DNA of 34,151 nt from Cyclobacterium sp. (lineage in GTDB: Bacteria; Bacteroidota; Bacteroidia; Cytophagales; Cyclobacteriaceae). Position numbers and translations under genes: made by a program. The stretch covers positions 1-34,151 of the forward strand of contig NZ_JABURL010000012.1 of the NCBI RefSeq assembly GCF_014762705.1, read 5' to 3'. Of this stretch, positions 24,954 through 34,151 are shown in pieces (the first letter of the stretch is position 1; every line of letters starts with the position of its first letter). The notes below the pieces were generated by a model. That model was not told where the DNA came from. It did no database searches and saw only the letters and a program-made list of their open reading frames with translations.

Positions 24954-26045
24954 TTAAATCTTGTCTATTTTAAATATTCTGTATTCTTTATACCCTTTAT
25001 ATAGCTCCTTGATGGAAACCCTGAAAATGGTATAAACCGGTATGGCAAAGATCATTCCCAATACCCCTGCAATTTTTGCACCCACAAAGATAATCACAAA
25101 TATTTCAAGCGGGTGTGCTTTTACGGATTTGGAAAAGATAAATGGTTGTAAAATTACATTATCACTCAATTGAACCACTGAAAATACTGCAAGAATCTTT
25201 ATGAGAAAAAAATATATCTCACTTGCTGCACTGAATTCTCCCGTAGACAGCCCTACCAGTACACCAAAGGTAGCTCCCAGAATTGGGCCGGCATAAGGGA
25301 TCAGGTTTGCCACTGCAGCAAAAACGGCTATGGTCATGGCGTAATCAATATTGGCTATGGTTAAGCCTATGGAAGCTATGGAAAATATAACGGACATCTG
25401 TATCAATAAACCCAAAAGATAATTGGACAGCAATCTTTCCACTTTGTGAAAAGTAGCTACAGACAACTCAAAATATTTATTGGGGATGAAATTCATCAGA
25501 TTTCTCCGCAACAATCCGTTTTCCAGAAGGAGAAAAAAAGTAATGAAACCCACAGCAAGAATACCGATAAAAAAGGTGCTTGTGGCAGAAATCACCCTAT
25601 TGATAAAACCCTGAACATTCACTTCATTGAGGCTACTTATCAGGTTTTCCTTTACCAAATCGATCAGGTATCCAGGTTCATTGTTGATAAGGTTTAATTG
25701 TATCAATATGGCTTCCAAATTGTCTATGGGCCGCTGAATTTGGTCATAGAGGTAATTGATGTCCAGGTCTTTTAATAATTCTATTTGTGAGCGAATGAGA
25801 GGCGTAAACAAGAGCACCAATAAAAAACCAACTGAAACAATCGCTAAAAAAGAAAGCATGATAGCAATGCCCCGTGGAATATGCTGCCCCAAAACATAGA
25901 GGTTGTTGATCTTATTGGTCAATGGACGAAGGGCTGAAGCCAGTACAATCGAGAAAATAAAATACAAACTGATATCAGAAAAATACCAGCCCACTAAAAA
26001 AACCAGTATGGTAACAATTACCACTGTGAGGATTACCTTGACCAT
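24954..26045 (-). CDS. AI-2E family transporter (PerM-like membrane protein), copy 1
   Basis: A 363-residue polytopic membrane protein of the AI-2E/UPF0118 family, with about seven or eight hydrophobic segments. Typical landmarks are a hydrophobic pair at the N-terminus, a long soluble region at about 90-150, then PYAGPILGATFGVLVGLS, QLSDNVILQPFIFSKSVKAHPLEI and GAKIAGVLGMIFAIPVYTI at the C-terminus. Members have been reported as AI-2 exporters or Na+/H+ antiporters; no specific substrate can be assigned. It precedes ychF by five bases. A related but clearly different copy lies at 31801-32880. Confidence 0.88.
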   Translation of the reverse strand: MVKVILTVVIVTILVFLVGWYFSDISLYFIFSIVLASALRPLTNKINNLYVLGQHIPRGIAIMLSFLAIVSVGFLLVLLFTPLIRSQIELLKDLDINYLYDQIQRPIDNLEAILIQLNLINNEPGYLIDLVKENLISSLNEVNVQGFINRVISATSTFFIGILAVGFITFFLLLENGLLRRNLMNFIPNKYFELSVATFHKVERLLSNYLLGLLIQMSVIFSIASIGLTIANIDYAMTIAVFAAVANLIPYAGPILGATFGVLVGLSTGEFSAASEIYFFLIKILAVFSVVQLSDNVILQPFIFSKSVKAHPLEIFVIIFVGAKIAGVLGMIFAIPVYTIFRVSIKELYKGYKEYRIFKIDKI

Positions 26046-26170
26046 AAATCAAAAATAACAAAAAAACGAACCTGTTCATGGATCCGTTAAATACAAATCC
26101 ATATACTGATTCGTAACACCATTATTCAGCTATACAGCTCGTCCTGAAAATAAATAAGACTGAAGGTTTA

Positions 26171-26521
26171 TCAATCCCACTTCAGATCTTCTCCAAACTT
26201 ATTGTTCTCATTATTGCTTTCTGTAGGCTCCGGCTCTGTATCAAATTGAGAGAAATCGAAATCAGACATCAAGTCATTTTTAACGTGATCTACTGCATCC
26301 TGAAGTGCCTCCACAAATTTGGCGAAATCTTCCTTGTACAAGAAAATTTTATGTTTCTCGTAAAAAAAATTATCGTCTTTGATTTTTCTCTTGCTTTCTG
26401 TTATGGTCAAGTAGTAATCATTGGACCGTGTAGCTTTCACATCAAAAAAATAGGTCCTCTTGCCAGCCTTTACCCTTTTGGTGAAAATCTCATCTCTTTC
26501 GTAATCTTTGTTATTTTCCAC
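26171..26521 (-). CDS. DUF3276 family protein (PUR-alpha-like nucleic-acid binder)
   Basis: A 116-residue small protein of the DUF3276 family, common in Bacteroidota. Its fold is like a PUR repeat, which suggests binding of single-stranded DNA or RNA. The conserved core runs from DEIFTKRVKAGKRTYFFDVK (about 9-28) through NDYYLTITESKRK to the FAKFVEAL helix. The C-terminus from about residue 88 is acidic and disordered (TEPEPTESNNENNK). The start codon is GTG, and no in-frame ATG is found in front of it. It stands alone between the ferredoxin and the AI-2E gene, with gaps of 172 and 125 bases. Its cellular role is unknown. Confidence 0.85.
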   Translation of the reverse strand: MENNKDYERDEIFTKRVKAGKRTYFFDVKATRSNDYYLTITESKRKIKDDNFFYEKHKIFLYKEDFAKFVEALQDAVDHVKNDLMSDFDFSQFDTEPEPTESNNENNKFGEDLKWD

Positions 26522-26693
26522 TATCCAAACATTTATTTTTTTAAAAATGAATATAATGCCAAGTTAAATCAATTCAATTATTAAATTCAAGTTATTGAAC
26601 GTTTTTTTTTTCAAATTATGGGATATTGTTCAAATTACCTATTGGAAAAAACAATTTTATGAGTACAAAAGATGGTTTAGTCTGAGAATCCAG

Positions 26694-27098
<405 letters not shown>

Positions 27099-27194
27099 GA
27101 AAATAATTCCACATAAGTCAAAAATACGCTATACATTAATTGCCACACTAACTATTTACACCAGTCAATAACCTGCTTTTCGGGACAATTTTTT

Positions 27195-27202
27195 TATCTT
27201 TG
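27195..27202 (+). promoter_or_regulatory. Candidate -7 element of the LuxC-like gene
   Basis: TATCTTTG matches TAnnTTTG, 53 bases before the start at 27255. The -33 part is weak (CTG, 19 bases upstream). Confidence 0.4.
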
Positions 27203-27254
27203 GATTCATTTTCACGAAATTATTCACTAATCCATACAAGCAGGAGCCTTCTCC

Positions 27255-28316
27255 ATGAATTTGAACGAAAGATTAATCCAACTATCAGGATGGGAGCAAC
27301 ATATAAAAAATCTTCCCGAAGAAAAAAACTTCTTATTCAAGCGGATGCACGATCAAAACAGCTGGTTTACTCCTGAACAATCCCGGCTGGCACTTGAAGG
27401 CATCCTGGAATACCTTTCCCCTGAAAAAGTACGGCAATGGGTAAGCTCCTATAAATTCCCTGATAATGAACACTTTGAAGAAAGGAATATAGGTATTATT
27501 ATGGCCGGCAATATCCCCGGAGTAGGATTCCATGATCTGCTGTGTGTCCTGCTGTCAGGCCATCGGGCTAAAATCAAGCTTTCCTCAACAGATATAATTT
27601 TGATTCCCTGGTTGGTAGAAAAATTAGGGGAGATTTCTCCCGAATTGGTCCAGGCTGTTTCTTTCGAAGAAAGGCTTAACGGTATGGATGCCTACATTGC
27701 CACAGGAAGTGATAATTCTGCCCGGTATTTTGACTATTATTTTGGCCGGTATCCGCATATCATCCGGAAAAACCGAACTTCAGTGGCCATTCTTGACGGG
27801 AATGAAACCCAAGAAGACTGGAATAAACTCTCCAAAGATATATTCCAATACTATGGCCTGGGCTGCAGGAATGTGTCCAAAATATACGTACCCAATCAGC
27901 AATCATTGCAGGCCTTTCTTAAAGGAATGGAACCTGCCAATCAGGTCATTGATCACCACAAATACCTTAACAACTATGATTATAATAAATCAAAATACCT
28001 GGTCAATCGCAGTCCTCATTTTGACAACGGGCACTTGTTGCTGGTAGAAAGCAGAGAGTTGGTATCCCCAATTGCGGTGGTCTATTTTGAATATTACGCT
28101 GATTTGTCCATGCTACGAAACCAATTAAAAGAACAGGAGAATAAAATTCAATGTATGGTTTCCCGGGATGGTTGGTTTGATGGAAGCATTAATATGGGAA
28201 ATGCCCAATGTCCTGAGGTATCAGATTACGCCGACAAGGTGGATACCCTCCAATTTCTTTTAAACCTTGACCAGGAAATCCACCAGCGGGTAATGGGTCC
28301 GCAAAAACAGGGCTAA
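27255..28316 (+). CDS. LuxC-like acyl-CoA reductase
   Basis: A 353-residue protein of the LuxC/acyl-CoA reductase branch of the aldehyde dehydrogenase superfamily, which reduces fatty acyl-CoA to aldehyde with NADPH through a covalent thioester. The probable catalytic cysteine is C204 in YGLGCRNVSKIYVP. The cofactor-fold segments IGIIMAGNIPGVGFHDLL (79-96) and MDAYIATGSDNSARYF (144-159) are recognisable. It is shorter than bioluminescence LuxC and there are no luxD or luxE genes, so it is not a lux operon. In Bacteroidota such genes occur near a ferredoxin and may act in lipid or wax metabolism; the real substrate is unknown. An AGGAG lies nine bases ahead of the ATG. Confidence 0.82.
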   Translation: MNLNERLIQLSGWEQHIKNLPEEKNFLFKRMHDQNSWFTPEQSRLALEGILEYLSPEKVRQWVSSYKFPDNEHFEERNIGIIMAGNIPGVGFHDLLCVLLSGHRAKIKLSSTDIILIPWLVEKLGEISPELVQAVSFEERLNGMDAYIATGSDNSARYFDYYFGRYPHIIRKNRTSVAILDGNETQEDWNKLSKDIFQYYGLGCRNVSKIYVPNQQSLQAFLKGMEPANQVIDHHKYLNNYDYNKSKYLVNRSPHFDNGHLLLVESRELVSPIAVVYFEYYADLSMLRNQLKEQENKIQCMVSRDGWFDGSINMGNAQCPEVSDYADKVDTLQFLLNLDQEIHQRVMGPQKQG

Positions 28317-28383
28317 TTTTTTTAAATCCTTTATAAATAAAGATATAAATGTGCCAAAATAACCGGATAATGGCTGGTTTTCT

Positions 28384-28391
28384 TATCTTTG
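28384..28391 (+). promoter_or_regulatory. Candidate -7 element of the aconitase gene
   Basis: TATCTTTG matches TAnnTTTG and lies 46 bases before the aconitase ATG. No TTTG is seen 20 bases upstream. It resembles the element before the LuxC-like gene exactly. Confidence 0.4.
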
Positions 28392-28437
28392 CCGCTCAAT
28401 TGAATTTTCTACAATCTACAATATAACTTCATAATCG

Positions 28438-30702
28438 ATGGTTTTTGATATAGATATGATCAAGTCGGTTTACGCTGCATTTCCCGGGCGTATAGCCGCA
28501 GCAAGGAAAGCAGAAGGCAGACCGCTCACGCTCACTGAAAAGATCCTTTACGCCCATCTTTCCGAAGGAGAGGCGAGTGAAAAGCACGAAAGAGGAGTCT
28601 CCTATGTGGACTTTAAACCTGATCGCGTGGCCATGCAGGATGCGACGGCACAAATGGCATTGCTACAATTCATGCAAGCCGGCAGATCAAAGGTAGCAGT
28701 GCCTTCCACTGTGCATTGTGATCACCTCATTCAAGCCGAAGTGGGTGCCAATCAAGACCTGGCAAAAGCAAAAGATAAAAACAGGGAGGTTTACGATTTT
28801 CTTTCATCCGTGTCCAACAAATATGGCCTGGGTTTTTGGAAGCCAGGCGCAGGAATCATTCATCAGGTGGTCCTGGAAAATTATGCCTTTCCGGGGGGAA
28901 TGATGATTGGCACAGATTCCCATACACCTAATGCAGGTGGTTTGGGCATGGTAGCTATTGGCGTAGGTGGCGCAGATGCCTGCGATGTAATGGCAGGATT
29001 GCCCTGGGAACTTAAATTCCCCAAATTGATCGGTGTCAAGCTTACAGGGAAACTTTCAGGATGGACTTCTGCCAAAGATGTGATCCTGAAGGTCGCAGGT
29101 ATTCTCACTGTAAAAGGTGGTACAGGATGCATCGTAGAATATTTTGGGGAAGGAGCGCAATCTCTTTCTGCTACCGGAAAAGGTACCATTTGCAATATGG
29201 GAGCTGAAATAGGTGCTACCACCTCCATCTTTGGCTATGACGAAAAATCAGAGGCTTATCTACGGGGAACTGACCGATCCGAAATTGCTGATCTTGCCAA
29301 TGGTATCAGGGAACACCTGACTGGAGACCCTGAAGTATATGCTTCTCCGGAAGATTATTTCAATGAGGTCATCGAAATCAACCTTTCAGAGTTGGAGCCT
29401 CATGTCAATGGTCCATTTACACCAGACCTTGCCTGGCCCCTTTCTAAATTTGCAGCGGCTGTTAAAGAAAACGACTGGCCGCAAAAGCTGGAAGTAGGTC
29501 TGATCGGCTCCTGTACCAACTCTTCTTATGAAGACATCTCCCGGGCCGCCTCCCTGGCACAACAGGCAGTAGATAAAAAACTGAAAGCCAAATCAGAGTA
29601 CACCATCACTCCGGGATCCGAACAAGTGAGGTTTACAGTAGAAAGAGATGGCTTTTTGGGTATTTTCGAAAAAATGGGTGGGGTTGTTCTGGCCAATGCT
29701 TGCGGCCCTTGCATAGGCCAATGGGCGAGGCATGGTGCTGATAAGCAGGAAAAAAACTCCATCATTACATCTTTTAATAGGAATTTTGCCAAAAGAGCGG
29801 ATGGAAACCCAAATACACACTCTTTTGTAGCTTCGCCTGAGGTGGTTACGGCCCTGGCCATTGCAGGTGACCTTACATTCAACCCCATGACAGACACCTT
29901 GACCAATGAAGATGGCCAACAGGTAAAGCTGGAAGAACCTGCCGGACTGGAGCTTCCTGTCAAAGGTTTTGCTGTGGAGGATGCAGGCTACCAGGAACCC
30001 GCAAAGGACGGTTCAACAGTAGAGGTAAAAGTAGCTCCCGATTCGGAAAGACTTCAACTGTTGGAACCTTTCCAACCCTGGGAAGGAACTGACCTGAAAG
30101 GACTCAAACTACTTATCAAGGCAAAAGGAAAGTGTACCACAGACCATATTTCAATGGCCGGACCCTGGTTGAGATACAGAGGCCACCTGGACAATATTTC
30201 CAATAACCTTTTGATTGGTGCGGTCAATTTTTTCAACGATGCCACCAACAAAGTCAAAAACCAATTGGATGGCAGTTACGGCGAAGTTCCGGCCGTACAG
30301 CGTCAGTACAAACTGCACAATATCGGCACCGTGGTCGTTGGCGATGAAAATTATGGAGAAGGTTCATCCAGGGAACATGCTGCCATGGAACCAAGGTTTT
30401 TGGGAGTGCGGGCCATCCTGGTAAAATCCTTTGCCCGAATCCATGAGACAAATCTTAAAAAGCAGGGGATGTTGGCGTTGACTTTTGACAATCCGGCAGA
30501 TTATGATTTGATTCAGGAAGATGACGCATTGGATATAATCGGTTTGGATAGCTTTGCTCCCGGTAATCCATTAACTGTGGTTTGCAACCACAGTGACGGT
30601 AGCAAAGATGAGATCAAAGTAAACCATACTTACAATGCTGGACAGATCAGGTGGTTCAAGGCCGGATCGGCACTTAACCTGGTAAAGGAAAATGCAATTT
30701 AA
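28438..30702 (+). CDS. acnA: Aconitate hydratase
   Basis: A 754-residue aconitase of the mitochondrial-like type, isomerising citrate to isocitrate in the TCA cycle with a labile 4Fe-4S cluster. Cluster ligands are C359 (GSCTNSS), C422 and C425 (ACGPCIGQW). N-terminal substrate and cluster segments include [19 protein letters not shown]. The C-terminal swivel domain carries [10 protein letters not shown] near residue 640, holding the catalytic serine and arginine. Length and order of segments are normal. It stands alone, 121 bases after the LuxC-like gene, with its own promoter candidate and a strong terminator. Its product is the substrate of the isocitrate dehydrogenase encoded at 13.3 kb. 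Gene naming (acnA versus acn) is by family only. Confidence 0.95.
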   Translation: MVFDIDMIKSVYAAFPGRIAAARKAEGRPLTLTEKILYAHLSEGEASEKHERGVSYVDFKPDRVAMQDATAQMALLQFMQAGRSKVAVPSTVHCDHLIQAEVGANQDLAKAKDKNREVYDFLSSVSNKYGLGFWKPGAGIIHQVVLENYAFPGGMMIGTDSHTPNAGGLGMVAIGVGGADACDVMAGLPWELKFPKLIGVKLTGKLSGWTSAKDVILKVAGILTVKGGTGCIVEYFGEGAQSLSATGKGTICNMGAEIGATTSIFGYDEKSEAYLRGTDRSEIADLANGIREHLTGDPEVYASPEDYFNEVIEINLSELEPHVNGPFTPDLAWPLSKFAAAVKENDWPQKLEVGLIGSCTNSSYEDISRAASLAQQAVDKKLKAKSEYTITPGSEQVRFTVERDGFLGIFEKMGGVVLANACGPCIGQWARHGADKQEKNSIITSFNRNFAKRADGNPNTHSFVASPEVVTALAIAGDLTFNPMTDTLTNEDGQQVKLEEPAGLELPVKGFAVEDAGYQEPAKDGSTVEVKVAPDSERLQLLEPFQPWEGTDLKGLKLLIKAKGKCTTDHISMAGPWLRYRGHLDNISNNLLIGAVNFFNDATNKVKNQLDGSYGEVPAVQRQYKLHNIGTVVVGDENYGEGSSREHAAMEPRFLGVRAILVKSFARIHETNLKKQGMLALTFDNPADYDLIQEDDALDIIGLDSFAPGNPLTVVCNHSDGSKDEIKVNHTYNAGQIRWFKAGSALNLVKENAI

Positions 30703-30722
30703 TACCCATTTTATATATTCTT

Positions 30723-30759
30723 AAAAAAGGTCATGGTCTGTATCCATGGCCTTTTTTTT
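30723..30759 (+). terminator. Aconitase terminator
   Basis: AAAAAAGGTCATGG (30723-30736) pairs with CCATGGCC plus T-run (30744-30757) over 14 bp with one G-T pair, loop of seven bases, then further T. A-run and T-run make it usable on both strands, but the opposite gene ends 120 bases away. Confidence 0.85.
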
Positions 30760-30877
30760 ATTTTAGAAAAGGATGATAACCCCGCCTGCTCACTCTGTGA
30801 TGGTGAATAGGCACAAACAAAATCCTGACTGCACTCCTGAATGGTATAACAACCTATTATGGTAACCCTCCATGTTT

Positions 30878-31804
30878 TTACTGCACATCAGACAGGTATT
30901 CGTCCAATAATCCTATGGTTGGATCCTTTTCATACACTTCCCTGAGAAAACGGTCCGCCAGATCCATCTGCCCTTTTTTATGGTAATAGATCCCTTTGTT
31001 TCTAAGGGCATACAGGTTGCGGCTATTTTGCTTCAAACTGAAATTGATATCTTTTAAGCCTTCCTCAAGATTACCCAGGTACAGTTGATATAGTCCCCGG
31101 TTATTGTAATAATATGGGTCGTCCTTCTCCAATTCAATAGCCCTTTCCACCTGCTTCAGTGCCATTTGGTAATCGCCTTCCTCAAAATAAAGCAGGGATT
31201 CCAGGTTATAGATCATACTATGTTCAGGATCCTTATTTTTTGCCAGGGATAAATTCATCTTAGCCTCATCCCATTCTTCCAGATGATAGTTTACAGTGGC
31301 CAGATTGATATAGAGTTCAACATTTTCAGGGTCCAGGGACAGGGCTTTATCAAAGGCTTTCTTTGCCTCAACATATTCCTTCAAAGCAGTCCATGTCAAT
31401 CCCTGTAAAAAGTGGGCCTGTACATCCTGTTCATCCATGGACAACAGGGTCCTTGTATTTTCCAGGGCTTTATAATTTTCACCAAAATCCAGATAAGCCA
31501 TTGTTCTTTGGATGTGGGCCTCACGATAGGTCTTGTCGATTTCGATCGCCTGACTATAATCGGCGATAGCTTCGGGGAATTTTAATTGTCTGTGCAAGGC
31601 CATGCCCCGGTTAAAATAGGCCTCCCTGAATTCAGGATCAACGGCTATGGCTTCATCATAGTATGAAATGGCCCCTTTGGTATTTCCTTCCTTTAATTCG
31701 TTATTTCCCTTCAATAAAAACCTCCCTTTTTTGTCTTCAATAGAATCGCAGGATACTAGCCCAAGGAAGATGCAAACAAGGATGGTATTTAAAATGTGAT
31801 TCAT
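30878..31804 (-). CDS. TPR-repeat lipoprotein
   Basis: A 308-residue lipoprotein with tandem tetratricopeptide repeats. The signal peptide MNHILNTILVCIFLGLVSC ends in the lipobox LVSC with the lipidated C19. The following DSIEDKK is acidic, which in this phylum can mark export to the cell surface, but that is weak evidence. From about residue 32 to the end run about seven 34-residue TPR units, such as GAISYYDEAIAVDPEFREAY and PEAIADYSQAIEIDKTYREA. TPRs bind other proteins; the partner is unknown. The ATG overlaps the stop of the upstream AI-2E gene (ATGA), so the two are translated as a pair. Confidence 0.87.
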   Translation of the reverse strand: MNHILNTILVCIFLGLVSCDSIEDKKGRFLLKGNNELKEGNTKGAISYYDEAIAVDPEFREAYFNRGMALHRQLKFPEAIADYSQAIEIDKTYREAHIQRTMAYLDFGENYKALENTRTLLSMDEQDVQAHFLQGLTWTALKEYVEAKKAFDKALSLDPENVELYINLATVNYHLEEWDEAKMNLSLAKNKDPEHSMIYNLESLLYFEEGDYQMALKQVERAIELEKDDPYYYNNRGLYQLYLGNLEEGLKDINFSLKQNSRNLYALRNKGIYYHKKGQMDLADRFLREVYEKDPTIGLLDEYLSDVQ

Positions 31805-32880
31805 TTTTTCTCCCTTTTAAATATTGGTTTTACCTCTTCTTCTCCAAACAAATAAGCAAAGGGTTTGGTGCTGTTTTTTAGTTCAAAGATCCTTTTTAGA
31901 ATGGCCAGAGTGGGAATAATCAGGATCATGCCTATTACCCCCCAGATGGCCCCTCCTATCAACAGGCCCAAAAATGTTACCAGGGCATTTAAACTTACAT
32001 TCCCACCAACAATCTTTGGAGTAAGAAAATTACTTTCTATCAACTGAATTACTGTAAAGGAAACCACTACCATCAATGGGTAAAACAGGCTGTCCATGGT
32101 TAAAAATGAAAAAATAAATGGCAATATAGCCCCCAGAAAGGGCCCCAGATAGGGAATGATGTTAAGCAACGCAGCAAAAAGCCCGAAAAAAATGGCATGC
32201 TTCACTCCAAGGGCATACAGTACGGCCGTATTCAGAACAGCAAGAATACCCATCACCTTGAGCATGCCAATGATGTAATATTGGACCACCCTTCTGAGGT
32301 CTCTGATTTTCGATTTTACCTTTCCTTCCTCTTCTTCCTCAAATAGCCTGGCAATAAAATTCCCCAAATGGTCCCTATAAATCAACATAAAGAAAATAAA
32401 TACAGGCAATAGCACTACCCCCGTCAAGGAACCGATGGTAGACAGCAAAAAATTGGATACCGTTTCACTGTTGGATTCCAGTAATTCAAAAAGCTGGGAT
32501 TTATCGATCCCATTTTTAATACCCAGATTGGCCCCAAACCAGTCTGTAGCCAATTGATCTATATCAGAAAGGTATTTGTTTAGCCTCCCGGTAACATCCT
32601 CAAAATCTGAAGAGAAACTTTTCACCTGCAGGATTACCAAAACAATCAAGCCTACAATGGCCGCAAGAGAGGTCAACAGGGCTACAAAAGCAGCGATTGG
32701 CCGGGGAATTTTTTTTGACTCCATCCAGGTACAGGCTGGAATCAGCAGCATGGCGATGTATCCTCCCAGCATGAGTGGAATCAGAAGACTCCTACCTATG
32801 ATTAAAATGAATACGATCACAATTAACAACAACAAAATAGTAAGTGCCCGTAAATGACCAGGAAGTTTCAATTCTGTCAT
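31801..32880 (-). CDS. AI-2E family transporter (PerM-like), copy 2
   Basis: A 359-residue polytopic membrane protein of the same family as that at 24954-26045, but with low similarity to it. Landmarks are the N-terminal hydrophobic segments (LTILLLLIVIVFILIIG), a soluble stretch at about 80-130, PYLGPFLGAILPFIFSFL, QLIESNFLTPKIVGGNVSLN and the C-terminal GGAIWGVIGMILIIPTLAIL. A basic tail (IFKREKK) closes it. The downstream TPR lipoprotein gene overlaps it by four bases, a conserved-looking pairing that suggests joint function in the envelope. Substrate unknown. Confidence 0.87.
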   Translation of the reverse strand: MTELKLPGHLRALTILLLLIVIVFILIIGRSLLIPLMLGGYIAMLLIPACTWMESKKIPRPIAAFVALLTSLAAIVGLIVLVILQVKSFSSDFEDVTGRLNKYLSDIDQLATDWFGANLGIKNGIDKSQLFELLESNSETVSNFLLSTIGSLTGVVLLPVFIFFMLIYRDHLGNFIARLFEEEEEGKVKSKIRDLRRVVQYYIIGMLKVMGILAVLNTAVLYALGVKHAIFFGLFAALLNIIPYLGPFLGAILPFIFSFLTMDSLFYPLMVVVSFTVIQLIESNFLTPKIVGGNVSLNALVTFLGLLIGGAIWGVIGMILIIPTLAILKRIFELKNSTKPFAYLFGEEEVKPIFKREKK

Positions 32881-32933
32881 ATTATTTGAGTTTTGGAACA
32901 GTAATTGTACAATTCATAAACAAATAAGAAAAT

Positions 32934-32941
32934 TATTTTTG
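32934..32941 (+). promoter_or_regulatory. Candidate -7 element of the csbD-like gene
   Basis: TATTTTTG matches TAnnTTTG, 18 bases before the preferred ATG at 32960. The nearest TTG is 26 bases upstream, so the -33 part is doubtful. Confidence 0.4.
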
Positions 32942-32959
32942 ACTAAAACCAATAAAATT

Positions 32960-33157
32960 ATGTCTACTAATTTAAAATTAAAAGGAAACTGGAACGAAAT
33001 AAAAGGCAAATTAAAAGCCAAATACGGGGAATTGACTGAAGATGATTTAGCTTATGCTGAAGGTCAGGAAGATCAGCTGATCGGAAGATTGCAGCAAAAA
33101 ACAGGAGCAGCAAAGGAAGATCTGGAAAAAATGATTTTTTCTGAAGAAGAAAGATAA
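32960..33157 (+). CDS. CsbD family small stress protein
   Basis: A 65-residue soluble helical protein of the CsbD family, often induced by general stress but of unknown biochemical role. The signature LKGNWNEIKGKLKAKYGELTEDDL fills the N-terminal half, and EDQLIGRLQQKTGAAKED follows, as usual in the family. The ATG at 32960 fits; an upstream TTG at 32939 would add seven residues and overlaps the presumed transcription start. It is a single-gene transcript with its own terminator, between the AI-2E gene and the convergent MscS gene. Confidence 0.88.
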   Translation: MSTNLKLKGNWNEIKGKLKAKYGELTEDDLAYAEGQEDQLIGRLQQKTGAAKEDLEKMIFSEEER

Positions 33158-33192
33158 ATTGAAAAATATTTAATTTGAGTAGTGTCTACAGG

Positions 33193-33224
33193 CGCCGGAT
33201 TCAATAATCCGGCGTTTGTGTTTT
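33193..33224 (+). terminator. Terminator between csbD-like and mscS-like genes
   Basis: CGCCGGATT (33193-33201) and AATCCGGCG (33206-33214) form a perfect 9-bp stem with loop CAAT, followed by TTTGTGTTTT. It serves the csbD-like gene. The opposing MscS gene ends at 33226. Confidence 0.8.
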
Positions 33225-33225
33225 C

Positions 33226-34119
33226 TCAATCCTTGCCACCTCCCATAGACCTTATTTTTTCTGTTTCAATCAATTGTTCGTGAAGCTGAACTCCCCCCTT
33301 TATCCCAAAATCCAGTGTTCGGATAGGGAAAGGAATCATGATACCATTCGCATCAAATGCTTTTTTTATGTTCTTGATAGCCTGGTTTTTTGCCCTGATG
33401 TATTCCCGGTTTTCTCTGGAATATTCCAGCCAGATATTTACTGAAAAGTCTATCGAACTATCTCCAAAACCTTTCCAAAACAGGCTGACATCCTCTTCGC
33501 TAATCCTTCCGGGCACATCCCTGGCGGCTTCAAGTGCAATGCGTTCGACCTTTTCCAGATCCTCGCCGTAACTCACGCCCACATCTACCCTGATCCGCCT
33601 TCTGCCCTCTTCCGTGTAATTGGTAAAGTTTTCCTGAAAAAGAAAACGGTTGGGCACATAAACTATCGGTCCATCAAAAGTCTTGACTTTTGTAACCCTC
33701 AAATCAATATCTACGACGTTTCCCATGATCCCATCATGGGTTTCTATCACATCACCTATGGCATAGGGTTGTTGAAAAGTGATATAAATTCCCGACATAA
33801 AATTGGCTGCTGTATCCTGAAAAGCGAATCCCAGGGCTAGCCCAATAATGCCCAAGCCGGCTAAAATGGAAGTGACTGTACCCGTAAGGTTCAAAATGGA
33901 CAGGGACATCATTACCCCGGCAACTATGATCGCCAAAAAAATCAATCTGCTTAAAAATCCACTGATCGTCTCGTCCAGGTGTACTTTTAATAATTGCCTT
34001 TTGGAAAACTTCTCAATAAATCTGGCCACAAACAAAAAGAGGAAAAAAATCAAAATCGCCATAACCAGATTTGGAAGATATTCAACAAAAGAAGTAATCC
34101 ATTGTTCCAAGTTTTCCAA
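33226..34119 (-). CDS. MscS-family mechanosensitive channel (5' end uncertain)
   Basis: About 297 residues of a small-conductance mechanosensitive channel, which opens under membrane tension to release solutes. Three hydrophobic segments lie at about 15-35, 55-75 and 85-115. The pore-lining helix and MscS signature GLALGFAFQDTAANFMSGIYI follow, then the beta domain (GDVIETHDGIMGNVVDIDLRVTKV) and the alpha-beta C-terminal part ending near FPIRTLDFG. The apparent start is TTG at 34119, inside the inverted copy that fills 34109-34151. That stretch is probably not real upstream sequence, so the true start is probably just beyond about 34108 and is missing. Treat the first three or four residues as unreliable. 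Confidence 0.82.
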   Translation of the reverse strand: MENLEQWITSFVEYLPNLVMAILIFFLFLFVARFIEKFSKRQLLKVHLDETISGFLSRLIFLAIIVAGVMMSLSILNLTGTVTSILAGLGIIGLALGFAFQDTAANFMSGIYITFQQPYAIGDVIETHDGIMGNVVDIDLRVTKVKTFDGPIVYVPNRFLFQENFTNYTEEGRRRIRVDVGVSYGEDLEKVERIALEAARDVPGRISEEDVSLFWKGFGDSSIDFSVNIWLEYSRENREYIRAKNQAIKNIKKAFDANGIMIPFPIRTLDFGIKGGVQLHEQLIETEKIRSMGGGKD

Positions 34120-34151
34120 AAGGCAATTATTAAAAGTACACCTGGACGAGA
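33969..34151. repeat. 43-bp perfect inverted repeat ending at the window edge
   Basis: Bases 33969-34011 and 34109-34151 are exact reverse complements over 43 bases, separated by 97 bases. The left arm is coding sequence of the MscS-like channel. The right arm runs precisely to the last base of the window. A fold-back chimera at the end of an assembled contig is the likeliest cause. Confidence 0.9.

Noticed and set aside
27255-28316. Bioluminescence (lux) operon
   Set aside because: Only a LuxC-like reductase is present; luxA, luxB, luxD and luxE are absent.

Overview
The window looks like chromosomal DNA of a Bacteroidota bacterium, probably of the Cytophagales (Cyclobacteriaceae-like; the family is a guess). 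Supporting signs are family content typical of the phylum (DUF2723/GT117 membrane protein, GWxTD protein, type IX secretion plug protein, DUF3276 PUR-like protein, LuxC-like acyl-CoA reductase opposite a 2[4Fe-4S] ferredoxin), repeated TAnnTTTG promoter elements of the Bacteroidota sigma factor, and few clear Shine-Dalgarno sites. No transposase, integrase, rRNA or CRISPR array was seen. The content is mostly housekeeping, with several regulatory features of interest.

Layout. 0.3-8.2 kb: DUF2723 membrane protein, a convergent SAM methyltransferase, then GWxTD protein, rlmB and rmuC in a tight + strand run, ending stop-to-stop against an SprT-like metalloprotein. 8.5-14.7 kb: a central-metabolism block with a GltD-like NAD(P)H/Fe-S flavoprotein, 2-oxoacid:ferredoxin oxidoreductase alpha (gamma-alpha fusion) and beta, overlapping one another, then NADP-type isocitrate dehydrogenase behind its own promoter with nested inverted repeats. 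14.7-18.0 kb: a DNA-damage group with dinB divergent from a LexA-like XRE-S24 regulator, two matching 17-bp palindromes between them, then an O6-alkylguanine-DNA alkyltransferase and a GNAT acetyltransferase. 18.3-22.7 kb: tRNA-Leu(GAG) with promoter and terminator, an aldose-1-epimerase-like protein, an ABC-F ATPase and a type IX secretion plug protein.

22.8-27.0 kb (all minus strand): a solitary Cas6-like endoribonuclease without array or other cas genes, ychF, an AI-2E-family permease, a DUF3276 protein and a ferredoxin. 27.2-30.7 kb: LuxC-like acyl-CoA reductase and aconitase. 30.9-34.15 kb: a TPR lipoprotein co-transcribed with a second AI-2E permease, a CsbD protein, and an MscS channel whose 5' end runs into the window edge.

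How they fit together: aconitase, isocitrate dehydrogenase and the ferredoxin-linked 2-oxoacid oxidoreductase can catalyse three consecutive TCA steps, and the GltD-like protein plus the ferredoxin could link reduced ferredoxin to NAD(P)H. dinB, the S24 regulator, ogt, rmuC and the SprT-like protein give the left half a genome-maintenance flavour. The last 43 bases of the window are an exact reverse complement of sequence about 100 bases inside it, which looks like a fold-back artefact at a contig end, so the MscS start should not be trusted.
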